NCBI GenBank assembly: GCA_015680685.1
Contig: MNCI01014957.1
Coordinates: forward strand, 36,690-71,676
DNA length: 34,987 nt
Reading direction: 5' to 3'
Source of the DNA: Gnetum montanum
Lineage: Eukaryota; Streptophyta; Gnetopsida; Gnetales; Gnetaceae
This document shows, piece after piece, positions 12,001 to 22,827 of this stretch. The notes beneath the pieces are model-generated. The model was not told the DNA's origin, ran no database searches, and saw only the letters and a program-made list of their open reading frames with translations. Made by a program: the position numbers and the translations under genes. Within the stretch, counting starts at the first letter, position 1; each line of letters starts with the position of its first letter.

Positions 12001-12595
12001 GTCAACGATTGCATTCAAACAGAACCTTTAAAAGACTTGACAATTTCTGATTGAAATACCACGGGAATTCACTTTAAAGATAAAAAGAAGCTATTCTGGT
12101 CCCATCAAAATACCAAAGATTTTCTGAACCCTCTCGACTACTGAATTGTTCAACGGCGTGACTACAAACAGAGGCTCTCTTACAACAATCCCAATAGCAG
12201 TTCCCACACGTTGCACAATAATGAAATTTACTACTAAAATGCTCTTAAGGCTTTTAAACACAAGCGCTTCTATGGCAAAATTTTAATAGAAATTTCTATC
12301 GGGCAACAAGAACAGTAAGAGCAATCTAAAAATCCCAAAATTACTTGCCAAGGATGATACTATCTAAACCACTAGCTAAAAAATTTAAAAAAAACAAAAA
12401 ATGAAATGCATAACTCACAGGACCATGACAAAGAGGCTTAAATGTTTATTCTAGCAAGCCATCTTCCAAGAAATCTTCTTTACAAATCTTGTAAGACTCC
12501 AAGTGTGTTGAGGATTTGAAGTGATGATCATATCAGACTCCCCCCAGTGATGATCCTTTCTTGACCCCTGAAGCCTTTTTATAGGGTTCCAAGGT

Positions 12596-12675
12596 ATGTA
12601 GGGAAGTTACATATTCAAAAATATCTCACCTAACTTCTCTCCCAAGTAACTTGGCCAACCAATTAGGAGATTACC
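12596..12675. repeat. Direct repeat, copy A
   Basis: About 80 bp running from the GGGAAGTTAC region through AACTTCTCTCCCAAGTAACTT to TAGGAGATTAC, nearly identical to copy B at 12924-13003. The copies are about 330 bp apart and in the same orientation. Confidence 0.75.
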
Positions 12676-12923
12676 TGCCCAACAAGTTAGGAGGTTACTT
12701 GCCCAACAAGTTAGGTAAGTTACAACAATATTGGGTGGTTTTAACCACCAAAGAGATAAAAAGGCTACAATTGACAAGTGGTCTTGGTGGTTATAATATC
12801 ATAGAAAATTAAAATACAACCACTAAGATACATAGAAATACAAGCTATAGTTGCAACTTATTCCATACATAGATATCCCTTTTATTTTGCTTCTTCAAAA
12901 TGAGATGTCAAGTCTTCTAAGTG

Positions 12924-13003
12924 ATGTATAGAGAAGTTACAATTTCAAAATATCTCACCTAACTTCTCTCCCAAGTAACTTGTCCAACCAATAGGAGATT
13001 ACT
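12924..13003. repeat. Direct repeat, copy B
   Basis: Second copy of the 12596-12675 block, differing by a few substitutions and one- or two-base indels. Together they suggest local duplication inside one repeat unit, probably U3 of an old LTR. Confidence 0.75.
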
Positions 13004-13289
13004 TGCTAAAATATCCTAGCTAACTTTTCTCCGAAGTTAGGAGGTTACAACTTACTTATTGTATTAGGAAGGAGTTATTTAGGAAGTTATACATATAATT
13101 AGGAGAGATTTATGCTTTGGAAGTTATATCTATAATACAAATAGTTGTAGGTAGTAACTTATTTTGAACAATAATGTTTTTGGAGTCTTGAGATAATTTT
13201 TTAAAAAGGTAAGTTTATAATGGGGCTCCATACTTTAGTGCATACGGTATTGTGGATTATTTTAAATTTTTAAATTTTATTAATAAACT

Positions 13290-14190
13290 GCAGCATCAGC
13301 CCAAAATATCTCCGGCCACTTGTCTTTGATGTGCCCCTGTGTCTTTGTCACTGTGTTTGTTGGTCTGAGATGCGGTGCCGAATGCATCGGCGTTGGGCCT
13401 AGATGCTGTTTAGCGATGGCGTAATTGATTTTTGGAAGTTGCAGGGACGAGCTGGAAATGCACCTGCTTGTTGTCTGCCCTTTGTTCTTTGCCTGTTATT
13501 CTTTGTTCATTGTTTTCCGCAGTGCAACTGTAGACGCACAGAACAGAACACCGAAAAACGTAGGTTTCGATTTTGGGGTTTTCCATGCATGCCACGACCG
13601 CGTGTTGTATTGGTGCCACAGCCGTCGTCGCAGCCCTCCCCATGCGCGACAGAGACTTCTACTTGTCTTCTTTGTTTCGGAGGTCCCGCGCGCACCCAAA
13701 GCTCTACACGGTTTTGAAGTTCTTGAACATTTTCCCGAGCGAGGAGGACTTTGCTTTTGCTCTTGATTTTGCCACGTTGTCTGCGCCTTCGAACTTTGTT
13801 TGCGTTTTCACGATTTTGAGCGATAACTCGCCTTCTTCTTGGGTACGGTTAGGGTTTACATGAGAGGAGGAGCAGGAGCTCTCGAAATTATGTTCATGTT
13901 TTCTGCAACTAATGCAACCTCCAATATCAAGCTCTACGATGTGTCATCTGTAGGTCAGTTAATTTTGTCGCCAATCTTTGTCGTGGCAATGGTGAGGTGC
14001 AGATCCCTCGCGGTCGTGTTCCATTTTTGTGACAATGCAGGCACTGCTGGAGATAAAAATCGAATTGTAGACACCGAAATCTGGGATGAACCCTACTGCT
14101 ACTACTCCTACTCCTGCAACTGTAATACAGCAAGAAACCTTCCAGCCACTACCAGCTTCGTGTTTTGTAGTATAAAGATTTAAATTTTGG
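13290..14190. other. Higher-GC block, possible decayed gene or exon
   Basis: Base composition rises abruptly here compared with the AT-rich DNA on both sides, and CpG dinucleotides are frequent. Several overlapping frames of 60-115 codons are open on both strands, as expected from GC content alone. A + frame (13573-13863) includes a plausible stretch around LYTVLKFLNIFPSEEDFAFALDF, but I do not recognise a family. It could be a fragment of a host gene or a captured sequence. It abuts the point where element 3 is truncated. Confidence 0.3.
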
Positions 14191-14357
14191 ACTTTAGCAC
14201 TAATGTATGTGCCTAGATAAGTTAAGGTTTGGTAGTGTTCAATGATTCTAGGCTCATTTTTGTTCAAAATGCCAACAACCTTTGAATATAACTTTGATAA
14301 CTTTTGTAAGTCATTGAAAATGAAGCAAGAGGCTTACTAAAATAATACCCATGAGTA

Positions 14358-16529
14358 TTAGTTTTTCAAATCAAGAGTCTTACTGTTCCATAGAATGGCC
14401 AAATGTGCCAACACTATCAACCACTGGGTGTTCTCTTGTTGAGTGGTTGCTACATACAGGCATCTTTGAATGTTATCCTCTGGTGCACACCAGTTACATG
14501 CAGGAAATGCTGAGCATTCCTCCATGTCATCACCCTCTGAGTCACTGTATGTGATGCATGGAACTTTCTTCTTCTCAATATTTCCATAAATGTTTACCTT
14601 AGATATCTTTAAGGAAAGATCATGAATCCCTAGGCAGGCATCTATTGTACTTAGCCATGTCTTTCCCATTATGATTGGGAAGTCACCTCTATTGCTGTTA
14701 ACTTCTATCACCAAGAAGTGAGCTGTGTATGAACAACCACACATAGTGGTAATGATGTCCTCCACCAATCCCAAGGGAATGGTGATGGATAGGTCAACTA
14801 GCTCTATATGAATGTTGCTCTTCTTAAGTTGGGGCAGGTTCTACACTTGATACATTTCTTATGATATTAGGTTGACTCCGGAACCTGAGTCAAGAAGAGC
14901 CTTATGATGTTCGTTCCCGGTGACTTGGAGATATATTAAGGGATTTCCAGGGTTAAATAGTTTCCTAGGAAGGTGGCCTACCTTGATCCAGTTGGTTACG
15001 GTATGTGTTAACATAACCGTATGTGTTAAGCTCTGTTGTTGGACTGAAGGGAGCCCTGAAGGATTATGTGTTGGAGGAGCGTACACAGACTCAACCGCTT
15101 GTGGTGGTGAAAGCTTGTCTGGGCTTTTGGTTCTAAAGAAAGGTCTTCTTTTCTTGCGGCTGTCAAAACTAGCAGCAGGTTGAATGGTTATGGCTCTCGT
15201 AGCGTTATGTTGCTGCAGTTGAGTGGGGAGTTCCCCTTACATTGTTGGAGTAGGAGGTATTGGAACTAACGGTGCAAGAGAGGCAGACAGATTAGGAGGA
15301 TGATATTAATGTGGATCATCTCCCGGAGGAGAAGGAGTCCTTCTAAAGTACTCCCGAACTTGGTAGTGACGTTGGGGAGTTGTGTGATCCATGGAGTCAC
15401 TTGGAGAAACCGGCTGCTACATGTAGTAGCCATAAGGATTGGGTTGCTAGTAACGGTGTTGTTGCCCAGGCGATGGCATCCCCCATGACTGTGGGTGTTG
15501 CCCGATGGGTTATGGTGGAGTTCCACTTGGATAGTACGTTAACGGTTGGTGGAACTTCATTGGGTTACCTTGGGGATAAGGTAACCTTCGGGGTGTCTGC
15601 CATCTGCTAAGTCTCGAGTTGAGTGCATACACCCCAGACTCTTATAGATGTGAGATGATTGGACAACATCCCTTAGGATGGCCATATTGGCAGATCTTAC
15701 ATCCACCGTCATTGTCTGTATCCGACTCTACAACCTTATCGGAGATAGTTATTTTCCCCTTACCCTTGTCACGTGTAGGGCCTGAATCTCTCCACTTTTT
15801 CTTCTCTTTGTCACTACTTCATTCCTCGTTAGACTCCTCTATAATCTTCAGGACAAGTTCAACTCTACTATCTAAAGAGTCATGTATTTGATCTACCTTA
15901 GCCACCACTTGCATTGTTAACTTTTGGAATGACAAGGTTTTTCTATTCACCAACTCCTCGAGTGGTGACTCATCCTCTTCATCGTAAAATCTTACTCCCC
16001 TCTTTCAGAGGGAAGGATAGCAGTTGTATTGTTCTACAGTTTCTCTTTTTCGTAGCTCCCCTTCTTCTTTGGCTACTTGCTTCAACAATCGATGAATTTC
16101 ATGGGGTCTAAGTTCTAATAATCTCCCTTGGGCATAAGTCCCAAGGGTTCTCCTAGTTTCATACCTTAGCCCATCTACGAGATAGCGAAGTTGATACCAT
16201 TGTGCATAACCATGGCCTGGGCAATGATTTAGCAATGCGTAGTAGCGGCCATTGGCAGCATCCAAGGGTTCATGAGTACCTTGCTTCCATCCTTGGATCT
16301 GCTTACGCAAGTTAGACACTCTGGAGTACGTTTGATATTTATCGTTGAAGAGTTCTAACATCGGACTCGACCTCCTAATGGTTTCTGGTTCTAAGGACCG
16401 GTACCAACTCTCTGCTTCCTTTATGAGTGTCCTAGGAAGCAACTTCAATTTCTGCCACTTATTTTCTATGTTTTGCAAGGTGTAGGAATCATGAAATGCA
16501 TGTAAATGATTTTGCGGATCCACATTGTA
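14358..16529 (-). pseudogene. Gag (C-terminal part) and protease of element 3
   Basis: Minus-strand Ty3/gypsy polyprotein remnant. From the right: a retrotransposon gag core (16529-16005, with HLHAFHDSY and AESWYRSLEPETI), a charged linker, a zinc knuckle (CKICQYGHPKGCC, about 15695-15655), and a Pro/Gln-rich linker. Then comes an aspartic protease with LLDSGSGVNLIS at about 14900-14862 and the distal IIMGKTWL at about 14680-14657. Several in-frame stops interrupt it, mostly TAG. Reading stops at 14358, and no RT, RNase H or integrase follows on the left. Its N-terminal part lies 17 kb to the right (33989-34987), because element 4 is inserted between 16534 and 33984. Confidence 0.75.
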
Positions 16530-16534
16530 TCCCC
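16530..16534. other. Left target-site duplication of element 4 (TCCCC)
   Basis: TCCCC here equals TCCCC at 33984-33988, right after the 3' LTR. Removing 16535-33988 leaves the element 3 gag frame continuous across the site, which fixes the exact insertion point. Confidence 0.85.
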
Positions 16535-17704
16535 TAAAACACCACAAAATTCGGAGCTTAGTACTTGTCCAACACCAAGCAGGTCCCTGGGACCCACAGA
16601 CGACCTCGGCTACATTGGATGTCACACATGGAAAGTTTGGGGATCGAAATACTGAGTTCTCACTAAGTATACTATGCTAGCGTATATGCCCAAGTTCACA
16701 CCTACAGCGTATACGCCCAGCATTCTCCAGCGTACACGCCCAGCGTACACGCCCAGCGTACACGACTCACATGTACGCTCGGTAGGTACAACAGATGCAT
16801 ACGCTCGATGGTAAAATCTCCAAAGATAGTATGAAGACAGCACTGAAGAGCAAGGATTAAAGCAAGTCAGTAGCCGTCAGTGTATACGCCCAGTTACCGT
16901 CAGCGTATACGCCTAGCATATACGCCCAGCCATTGTCAGTGTATACGCCCAGCGTCCATAGCATCTCCACCCAAGTTCACATGCCCAGCACATCCAGCGT
17001 ATACGTCGGCTTGATGTAGTGTATACGCCCTGCGTATACGCCCAGCAGATGTAATATATTGTATATTTGTAAATTGTATGCACCTGGTCAATGCGCCATG
17101 TGTCTCCCAACCCGAGTCTAGCGTAACAACCGATATAAAAATCCTCATTTTCCACTTCATCAAGGATGGTTGGCAAAATCCCAGAGCATACCCAAGAGCA
17201 ATTATGCTGCGAACCAGAGCACAAAAACCCTTACGCTGGACAGTCCTGTACGCTGGGCACACAGTCTCTATGGTGCGCCTGCAGTGCGAACCAACCGAGT
17301 CATCCCTGCATCCACCGGGGCTTTTCGTCTGCCTTGTGTTCCATCACAACTACATTAGACCGGTGCATTGTACTTTCATTCTGTAATACCATTGTTTACA
17401 GTTTGCATTAATTTCTTACATGTGTTTTGTTTACGCTCGTTTACATTTATGCTCTGTTCGCATCTATTACGCTGTTTACGCTCTCGTTTACGCCCATTAC
17501 GCCGTTTACGTATAACCCAGCGTATAGCACTTCGGTATACGTTCAGGGAGATCTTTGTCTGATCCGCGTGCGGACCATCCAAGGTACTTTGCCTTCGTGC
17601 ATTCCAGCTCGCCCTCAAGCGAAGGCAGGGTCTTCTGTGCTCACCCTGCGATCCCACGATCTCTGTTTCCTTCCAGCCGGAGACTGACGATTTCAGGTAG
17701 TACA
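16535..17704 (+). repeat. 5' LTR of element 4
   Basis: The LTR starts TAAAACACC; the 3' LTR starts TGAAACACC, so the canonical TG has become TA by a G-to-A change. It ends GTACA. U3 (about 16680-17045) holds a dozen or more variants of the palindrome GCGTATACGC. A TATA box lies at 17134-17141. At 1170 bp it is 84 bp longer than the 3' LTR, largely because it carries more palindrome units. Confidence 0.85.
17134..17141 (+). promoter_or_regulatory. TATA box of element 4 5' LTR
   Basis: TATAAAAA downstream of the palindrome array; the 3' LTR has the same octamer at 33413-33420. It is the likely pol II promoter core for the sense transcript. Confidence 0.65.
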
Positions 17705-17709
17705 GAAAT

Positions 17710-17727
17710 TGGCGCTAGAAGGAGGGC
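17710..17727 (+). promoter_or_regulatory. Primer-binding site
   Basis: TGGCGCTAGAAGGAGGGC begins 5 bp after the LTR end. The sequence resembles primer-binding sites I recall from Tat-lineage elements. I cannot assign the tRNA with certainty. Confidence 0.6.
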
Positions 17728-18156
17728 CTCCTAAGAACCTTACCCGCAAATTTCCCAGCGTTTACGCTTTTGAGCGTCTATGCCACCAATCGCACGTCGC
17801 TTCCTGTTGAAACCCTCCCAGCATCTACACAGCCTGGTCTAAAAACCCAGCCTGCAAACTGTCCAGCGTCTATGCTATGCAGTGTTTACGCTATCCCTGT
17901 TAAGACTTAATCAGAATACCATAAGCTGCATTCTTTACGCTGTTCCCTGTTTTACGTTGTTCCCCATTTTACGTTGTTTCCTATCTTACGCTGTATACAC
18001 TCTCTAGCGTATACGTTGAGCTATTTTCGTCGTAGACTTGTCTACGCTGACCATATACACTACGTACGTATACGCTGTATACGCTACCATTATACGCTGT
18101 CAGTTAAAGTGTATACGCTGTATGCTGCACAGTACATTAATTTCACATTCTACCCC
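17728..18156 (+). other. Leader of element 4 with ACGCTG-type repeats
   Basis: This non-coding leader between primer-binding site and gag is dense in TTTACGCTGT, TATACGCTGT and GCGTATACG-like units. These are related to the U3 palindromes but are mostly in one orientation. They may be remnants of an expanded short repeat. Confidence 0.5.
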
Positions 18157-20475
18157 ATGTCATATTCTCAACCAGTCATCATGAACCCCGCAAACACCAC
18201 CGCCGCCGTCACTCAAGCCACCAACATCATAGACACCATGGCTGTCCAACAGCTCGTCACGCGACACCTGGGAGTACAACCCACAGTAGGATCCCGTCGG
18301 TCCCTAAGGTTGCAAGGAAGAGACCCAACCTCCAACATTATAACCCATGACCAGTATAACTTCATATGTATTAAGATACAAGCTGGTCTGGCTGTAGATC
18401 AAGCCGAAGTAGAAGTAAAGAGGCAGTTCGAACTCTTTTACAGGGGGGACGTGAGTTCATCCCTTCCCCGTATGATGTAATCCCCGACCCTGAGCAATAT
18501 TCAGAGCTTATCACACAACTCCTCCTGCAAAGGAGCCACTCGTTGGATCAGCTTGCGCTAGAGCCCCAACTAGAGAAAGAGGACGAATTTGCTACTCAAT
18601 CTGAACAAGAGGATTCTTACCACACTCTGAGCTCGTAAGCACACGTTAACCCTATTTTTCATCCCGGTACAGGGGAAATCATGCCCCTCCAACATCTCAG
18701 GTTCACCCAGGTTCAAGCACCACCATCGGAAACATCGGCGCTAGTGCATATTCCTCCCCCGAGCGACCCCCAACCTAACACCTTCCCTCTCGTAATCATC
18801 CCCACTGCAGCTGCAGGCTCATCCTCACAAGCACCGCCCCCTCACGACAGCATGGGAGTGACATTCCCACCTCGAGTGATAGGGATGCCATACGTAATAC
18901 CAGCATCCACATCCGCTCACTACATCCCGCATATTCAAACGCATGTAGCCCCCTCAACTGCCATAACCCAACAGGGAGTCCCTTCGCACAACGTAGCTTG
19001 CCAGCGATGGGTGTGCTGTCACATTAAATCTCCCACCACCATGCGCCACCCCATACGATTCCACCAGCCAATGTTCCCCAGGTACCGCCACAACCACAGC
19101 AACAACAGCCTTTCCCCTATAATGTGCCATCCTTAGTGCCACCCACTGTAAACATCCCACAAGCACAACCGTCGACCGCGCAGCTTTCGGCCTTTCAACC
19201 CACCATCCAACAGTCTAACTTGTACAATATACCACAACCTCAAGCCGCCGTGTCACCGAGCGTCCAAGACTGGGCAGATGCCAAGAAATTAATGCAAGAA
19301 CTTACTAACGAGGTAAAATGCCTCAAAACGGCTGCCGACGGGGAGCTGAAGGTAGTAGACTTCTACCACGATGACCCCATCAGTCCTTCCGTCCTGCCCC
19401 TAACCTTGCCTAAAGGCGTATCGTTGCCGACACTAAATAAGTATAACGGGGAGACTGAACCCAATGCACATCTCATAACGTTTAGGTTAGAATGCGCGTT
19501 ACTCCAGGCATGGCCCCATGCCATTCTACGAGTGTTCCCCATGTCCCTCGCAGGGAGAGCACTTGACTGGTACTGGGTCCTACAGAGGAATTCCATCTTC
19601 TCCTTGGAAGATTTATTACACCAGTTTGTGACCAGGTTCAAGTACAACTTGAAACCCGAGGCCACACTGGACAACCTCATACAGGTTAAGCAAGCACCGC
19701 TTGAACCTGTACAGAAATTCATTTAGAGGTGGAGTGCTGCTCTTAACAAGCTACATGAGCCAATCTCCCATACCTACCTGCTCACTATTCTAAAAGGGGC
19801 CGTTAACGATTTCTTTAAATCCAAGCTATACTACCTTAACACACGTAATCTTAACCAAGCATTTGTACAAATTAAAAACATAGAAGAGGCGGCCCAAAAC
19901 AGCCATGACCCTACATACCTAGCCTTTAAAAACCAACACACTAAGAAAGATAAAGAGAAGGCTAAGGCAACCATAGAGGCAATAGCGGGGACGCAACAAC
20001 AAAACAAACCGCCCGCAGCCCCTACTAACTACCATAAACCAACTCCCACAACCATGCAAGAATCATTATCATAGCAGAACCCCACAAACCGTACGCAAAA
20101 TTTCGAGAGGAAAGAACCCTCTCAATATACGACTCTTCCAATGAAGCCATCCCAGCTCTTCGATCAACTCCTGAAGGCTGGGCTAATGAAACATAAACAG
20201 TTATCCCCTGCGGCCATCCAGAGACATGACCGGTTCTGTCAACTTGTATAGAACCCAAGCTTAGCAACGCCGGATGAGCCTCCCGTACCCAAAGGTTTCA
20301 GAATGGATCGCTTTTGCGACTACCATCAACGCAACAGGCACGGTACGGATTACTGTTTCACTTTGAAGCAGGATATTCAACGAATGATCGATGAAGGCCA
20401 AATCACTTTTGATGAGGCCAACCCAGTCCATGCACAGAATCAAACTATGGGGTGTATAAAGACCCCCTAAATACC
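18157..20475 (+). pseudogene. Gag of element 4
   Basis: The ATG at 18157 (MSYSQPV) starts a capsid polyprotein. The frame shifts near the G run at about 18450, then stops at about 18637. A Pro-rich spacer with another shift near 19000-19050 follows. The gag core lies at about 19395-19950 (LNKYNGETEPNAHLITF, AGRALDWYWVL, LLHQFVTRFKYNL). A CHHC zinc motif (CDYHQRNRHGTDYC, 20315-20355) follows, spaced C-x2-H-x4-H-x4-C as in Tat/Ogre elements. Stops at 19724, about 20071 and about 20248 are TAG in positions where Gln fits. Gag would assemble the cytoplasmic virus-like particle; this copy cannot make an intact one. Confidence 0.7.
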
Positions 20476-22356
20476 AAAGAGGCACCGTATGTCATCAATA
20501 CAATCTACTTCGATGATGATTCCGAGACACCCAACATCAACATCATCTACCTCGAGTATAAACAAGAAACACCTAGTAGGCCATTCGTAGTTCAGATTCC
20601 TCTCTCTGTGTCCACACCCGCGCCTCAACCACCACGTGCCCCGTAGCAGCCATACGTTGTCCGAGTACCCTCGGCCGTACCCACATCCAACATCATGATG
20701 CGTGAAAAATCATATGTGGTGCGTGTCCCTCTGGTCATTCCCTCAAATGTACTAACCCCTCATACTCGGCCTACCCCTTTCATAGTCTGAGTACCACCCG
20801 TCGTCGCAACAGCGGGGGTCCAACCTCCACCAAAACCAACCCCGTACATTGTTAGGACACCCAAAAGTCCTAACGATTACCAAACCTCCACCTCACAGGC
20901 GCAAGGCAAACCTAGCCCCTACATCATTAGGGTCTCTAGCCAACCTTCGGCTCAAACACTTCCCACTGTCCAACTGCAACCCTGCCCAGCTCCGTATGTG
21001 GTGTGCATCCCAGGACAACCCGAAGCTTCAACACCAGCTCCACCTCCACGCCACATGTGAGAACGCTTAGCAGATAGGATTACGCGTGAACGTTTGGAGA
21101 AGGAGCGGCAACAGTTGGCTCTGGGGCCACCTAAGCCTACTCCACTTAACTCCGTACCGATGTTGTCACCCAATAGTCAAGCAAACACAGGTAATGAGGG
21201 TGAATCGTTGAAAAAACATGAACCATCTAAAACGACAGCGCAGAGAAAAAATGATAGGCCACCGAAACACGAAATAAAACTATTGGGCCCAATGGACCCA
21301 GTCACCGTTGATGCAAATACTCCCAACAGTAGAGACTTTGCAATGGCCCTGACACAAGTCACCCAAGCATTGAAACAAAAGAACACTTCACTGAGCTTGT
21401 AGGACCTGGTTCTTATGTCCCAAACGCATCGTGAAGCTCTAGTACGTATGTTAACGTTGATCCCAGTAAGCGAGGACTTGCCTCCAAATGAACCCTCCAT
21501 TCATGCGGTGATGTACTCGCCTCACGGGATTACTCGTAAACCCTTAAGCTTCCATGATGACAACATCAAAGTGGACAAGAAAATAGGGGAGATAACAACA
21601 GTCCCCATGTTCATAATGATATGTATAAACCAGTTCAAGATACATAGGGTCCACGTAGATGATGGAGCCGCAACAAATGTTGTACCATACCCCATCGTTG
21701 AACAATTGGGGCTTACTGAGTTAATTAAACCAACCGCAACTACATGTTTAAAGTCATTCAGCAGGTCACGTGTAATGGTAAAAGGCACAATAACCTTAGA
21801 TTTCATAGCGGGAGACCAGTTCCCTACATCTGCCGACTTCCTAGTGGTTGATGAAATGCCAGGATTCAACCTAATATTGGGAAGACCTTGGTTGGCCCAA
21901 CTGAGAGCTGTCTCCTCCCCTATACATCAAGAGATTCACCTGCCTTATGAGGGTGGTGAAATCATCATACATGGGGAAGCGGTTACTCCTGTCATCTCAT
22001 CATACACGGACACGGACCTGGGCTCAGAGGTCGAGCTCGAAAAGCCTAGTCGAAATGACAAAAATCCACGATCACCAGTAAGCAGTGAGCCTTTAAACAC
22101 GGAACAAGGCCCACCTAAAACAGAAATGCCTATGTCTGATACTATACACACATCTCCTCATATAAAAACTAACACAGAAATCATGACAGATGCTAAAACA
22201 TCTGAAAACACTGACATAAGAACCACCCCATCAAATGTCTCTTGGACTGAATTACCGTTCAACGTGGTCAGCGAAGGGGACGCTGAATACAAAATGGTAC
22301 CAGTTGATATACCCCCTGACATAAAAATAAAGAGAATCAAAAAACAATTAAGATAA
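20452..22356 (+). pseudogene. Proline-rich linker and aspartic protease of element 4
   Basis: One frame runs through with a few stops (20644, about 20809, 21058, 21400). The first part is a Pro-rich linker with seven or eight repeats of a [PS][YF][VI][VI]x[VIT]P motif (20485-21015). The protease domain follows in the open stretch 21415-22356. Its catalytic motif is DDGA (21658-21669) instead of the usual D[ST]G, then VPYPIVEQLG, and the distal ILGRPWL (21871-21894). A polar, Ser/Thr/Glu-rich tail ends at 22356. The protease would cut the polyprotein. No RT follows directly: the next 5.5 kb is non-coding on this strand. Confidence 0.7.
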
Positions 22357-22365
22357 TACCGTCTC

Positions 22366-22570
22366 GCCTGTCCGAAAAGACTTTAAACTACAACAAGTCT
22401 GGAATGATGTTAAACTATCATGTCCGCAACGACATAAAACTAGCCACGATCAGCAATGATTAGTCAACCGAGAAATCTATCCGCATCCTTCAAAATCCTC
22501 CCCGATTACACATGGGGCCTGAAATGGCCATAAACTACACATGGGGCCCGAAATGGCCATAAACTAGTAC
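22366..22570 (+). repeat. TAAACT repeat block, left edge of the insert
   Basis: Five or so degenerate units of about 28-35 bp, each ending in TAAACTA or a near variant (22378, 22407, 22431, 22529, 22557). The last two share the segment ACATGGGGCC-GAAATGGCCATAAACTA almost exactly. Related units occur at 27650-27843 and 31463-31830. Confidence 0.65.
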
Positions 22571-22827
22571 TTGGTTTTCGGTTATCTTTTATAATTACGT
22601 TTCCGCATTACACTTAAAATAGAAAATGAACTAAAACATTTTACATTGCTGTGTCATGTTTACATTTAAACTCAAAATCAACAAAAAAAAAGGTTCTTAC
22701 ATGCAATAAAGTACAATTACAAGTGTTTATAGTTTTCGTCCGTCTCAAAATTTTCAAGTTACAATTCTCGTATAAATGTGGGTCAAAAAAACATCAAAAA
22801 CAATGACAACTTTTTAACTAAGAAACA
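22571..22827. other. 3' flank of the antisense gene
   Basis: AT-rich, non-coding sequence between the repeat block and the antisense stop codon. It would contain the 3' UTR and polyadenylation site of the antisense transcript. No strong AATAAA was seen on the minus strand. Confidence 0.4.

Larger units (their letters stand above)
12420..13270 (-). repeat. Possible minus-strand LTR or U3-like promoter region
   Basis: On the minus strand a TATA box (TATAAAAA, 12583-12576) is preceded by several variants of a roughly 24-bp motif, GTAACCTCCTAACTTGTTGG-like (12660-12725), and a duplicated 80-bp block. A repeat-rich U3 followed by TATA and a transcribed leader is what an LTR looks like. Clear TG/CA ends, a target duplication and a partner LTR were not found, so this stays tentative. 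Confidence 0.35.

Noticed and set aside
13403-14267. Many overlapping ORFs on both strands
   Set aside because: They overlap heavily in both directions, as high GC alone predicts; none has a recognisable domain, so no CDS is called.
8519-16529. Elements 2 and 3 as parts of a single minus-strand element
   Set aside because: Orientation fits, but no RT, RNase H or integrase remains between them and no 5' LTR is in the window, so the link cannot be shown.
16680-17045. CRISPR-like array of short repeats
   Set aside because: Units are palindromes of about 10 bp with irregular spacing, inside an LTR of a plant retroelement; there are no cas genes and no bacterial context.
16622-17262. Minus-strand ORFs of 73-108 codons in the 5' LTR (and 33227-33532 in the 3' LTR)
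   Set aside because: They are translations of the GCGTATACGC array, giving repetitive Tyr-Thr/Gly-Arg-Ile peptides. Their lengths differ between LTRs and no domain is visible.
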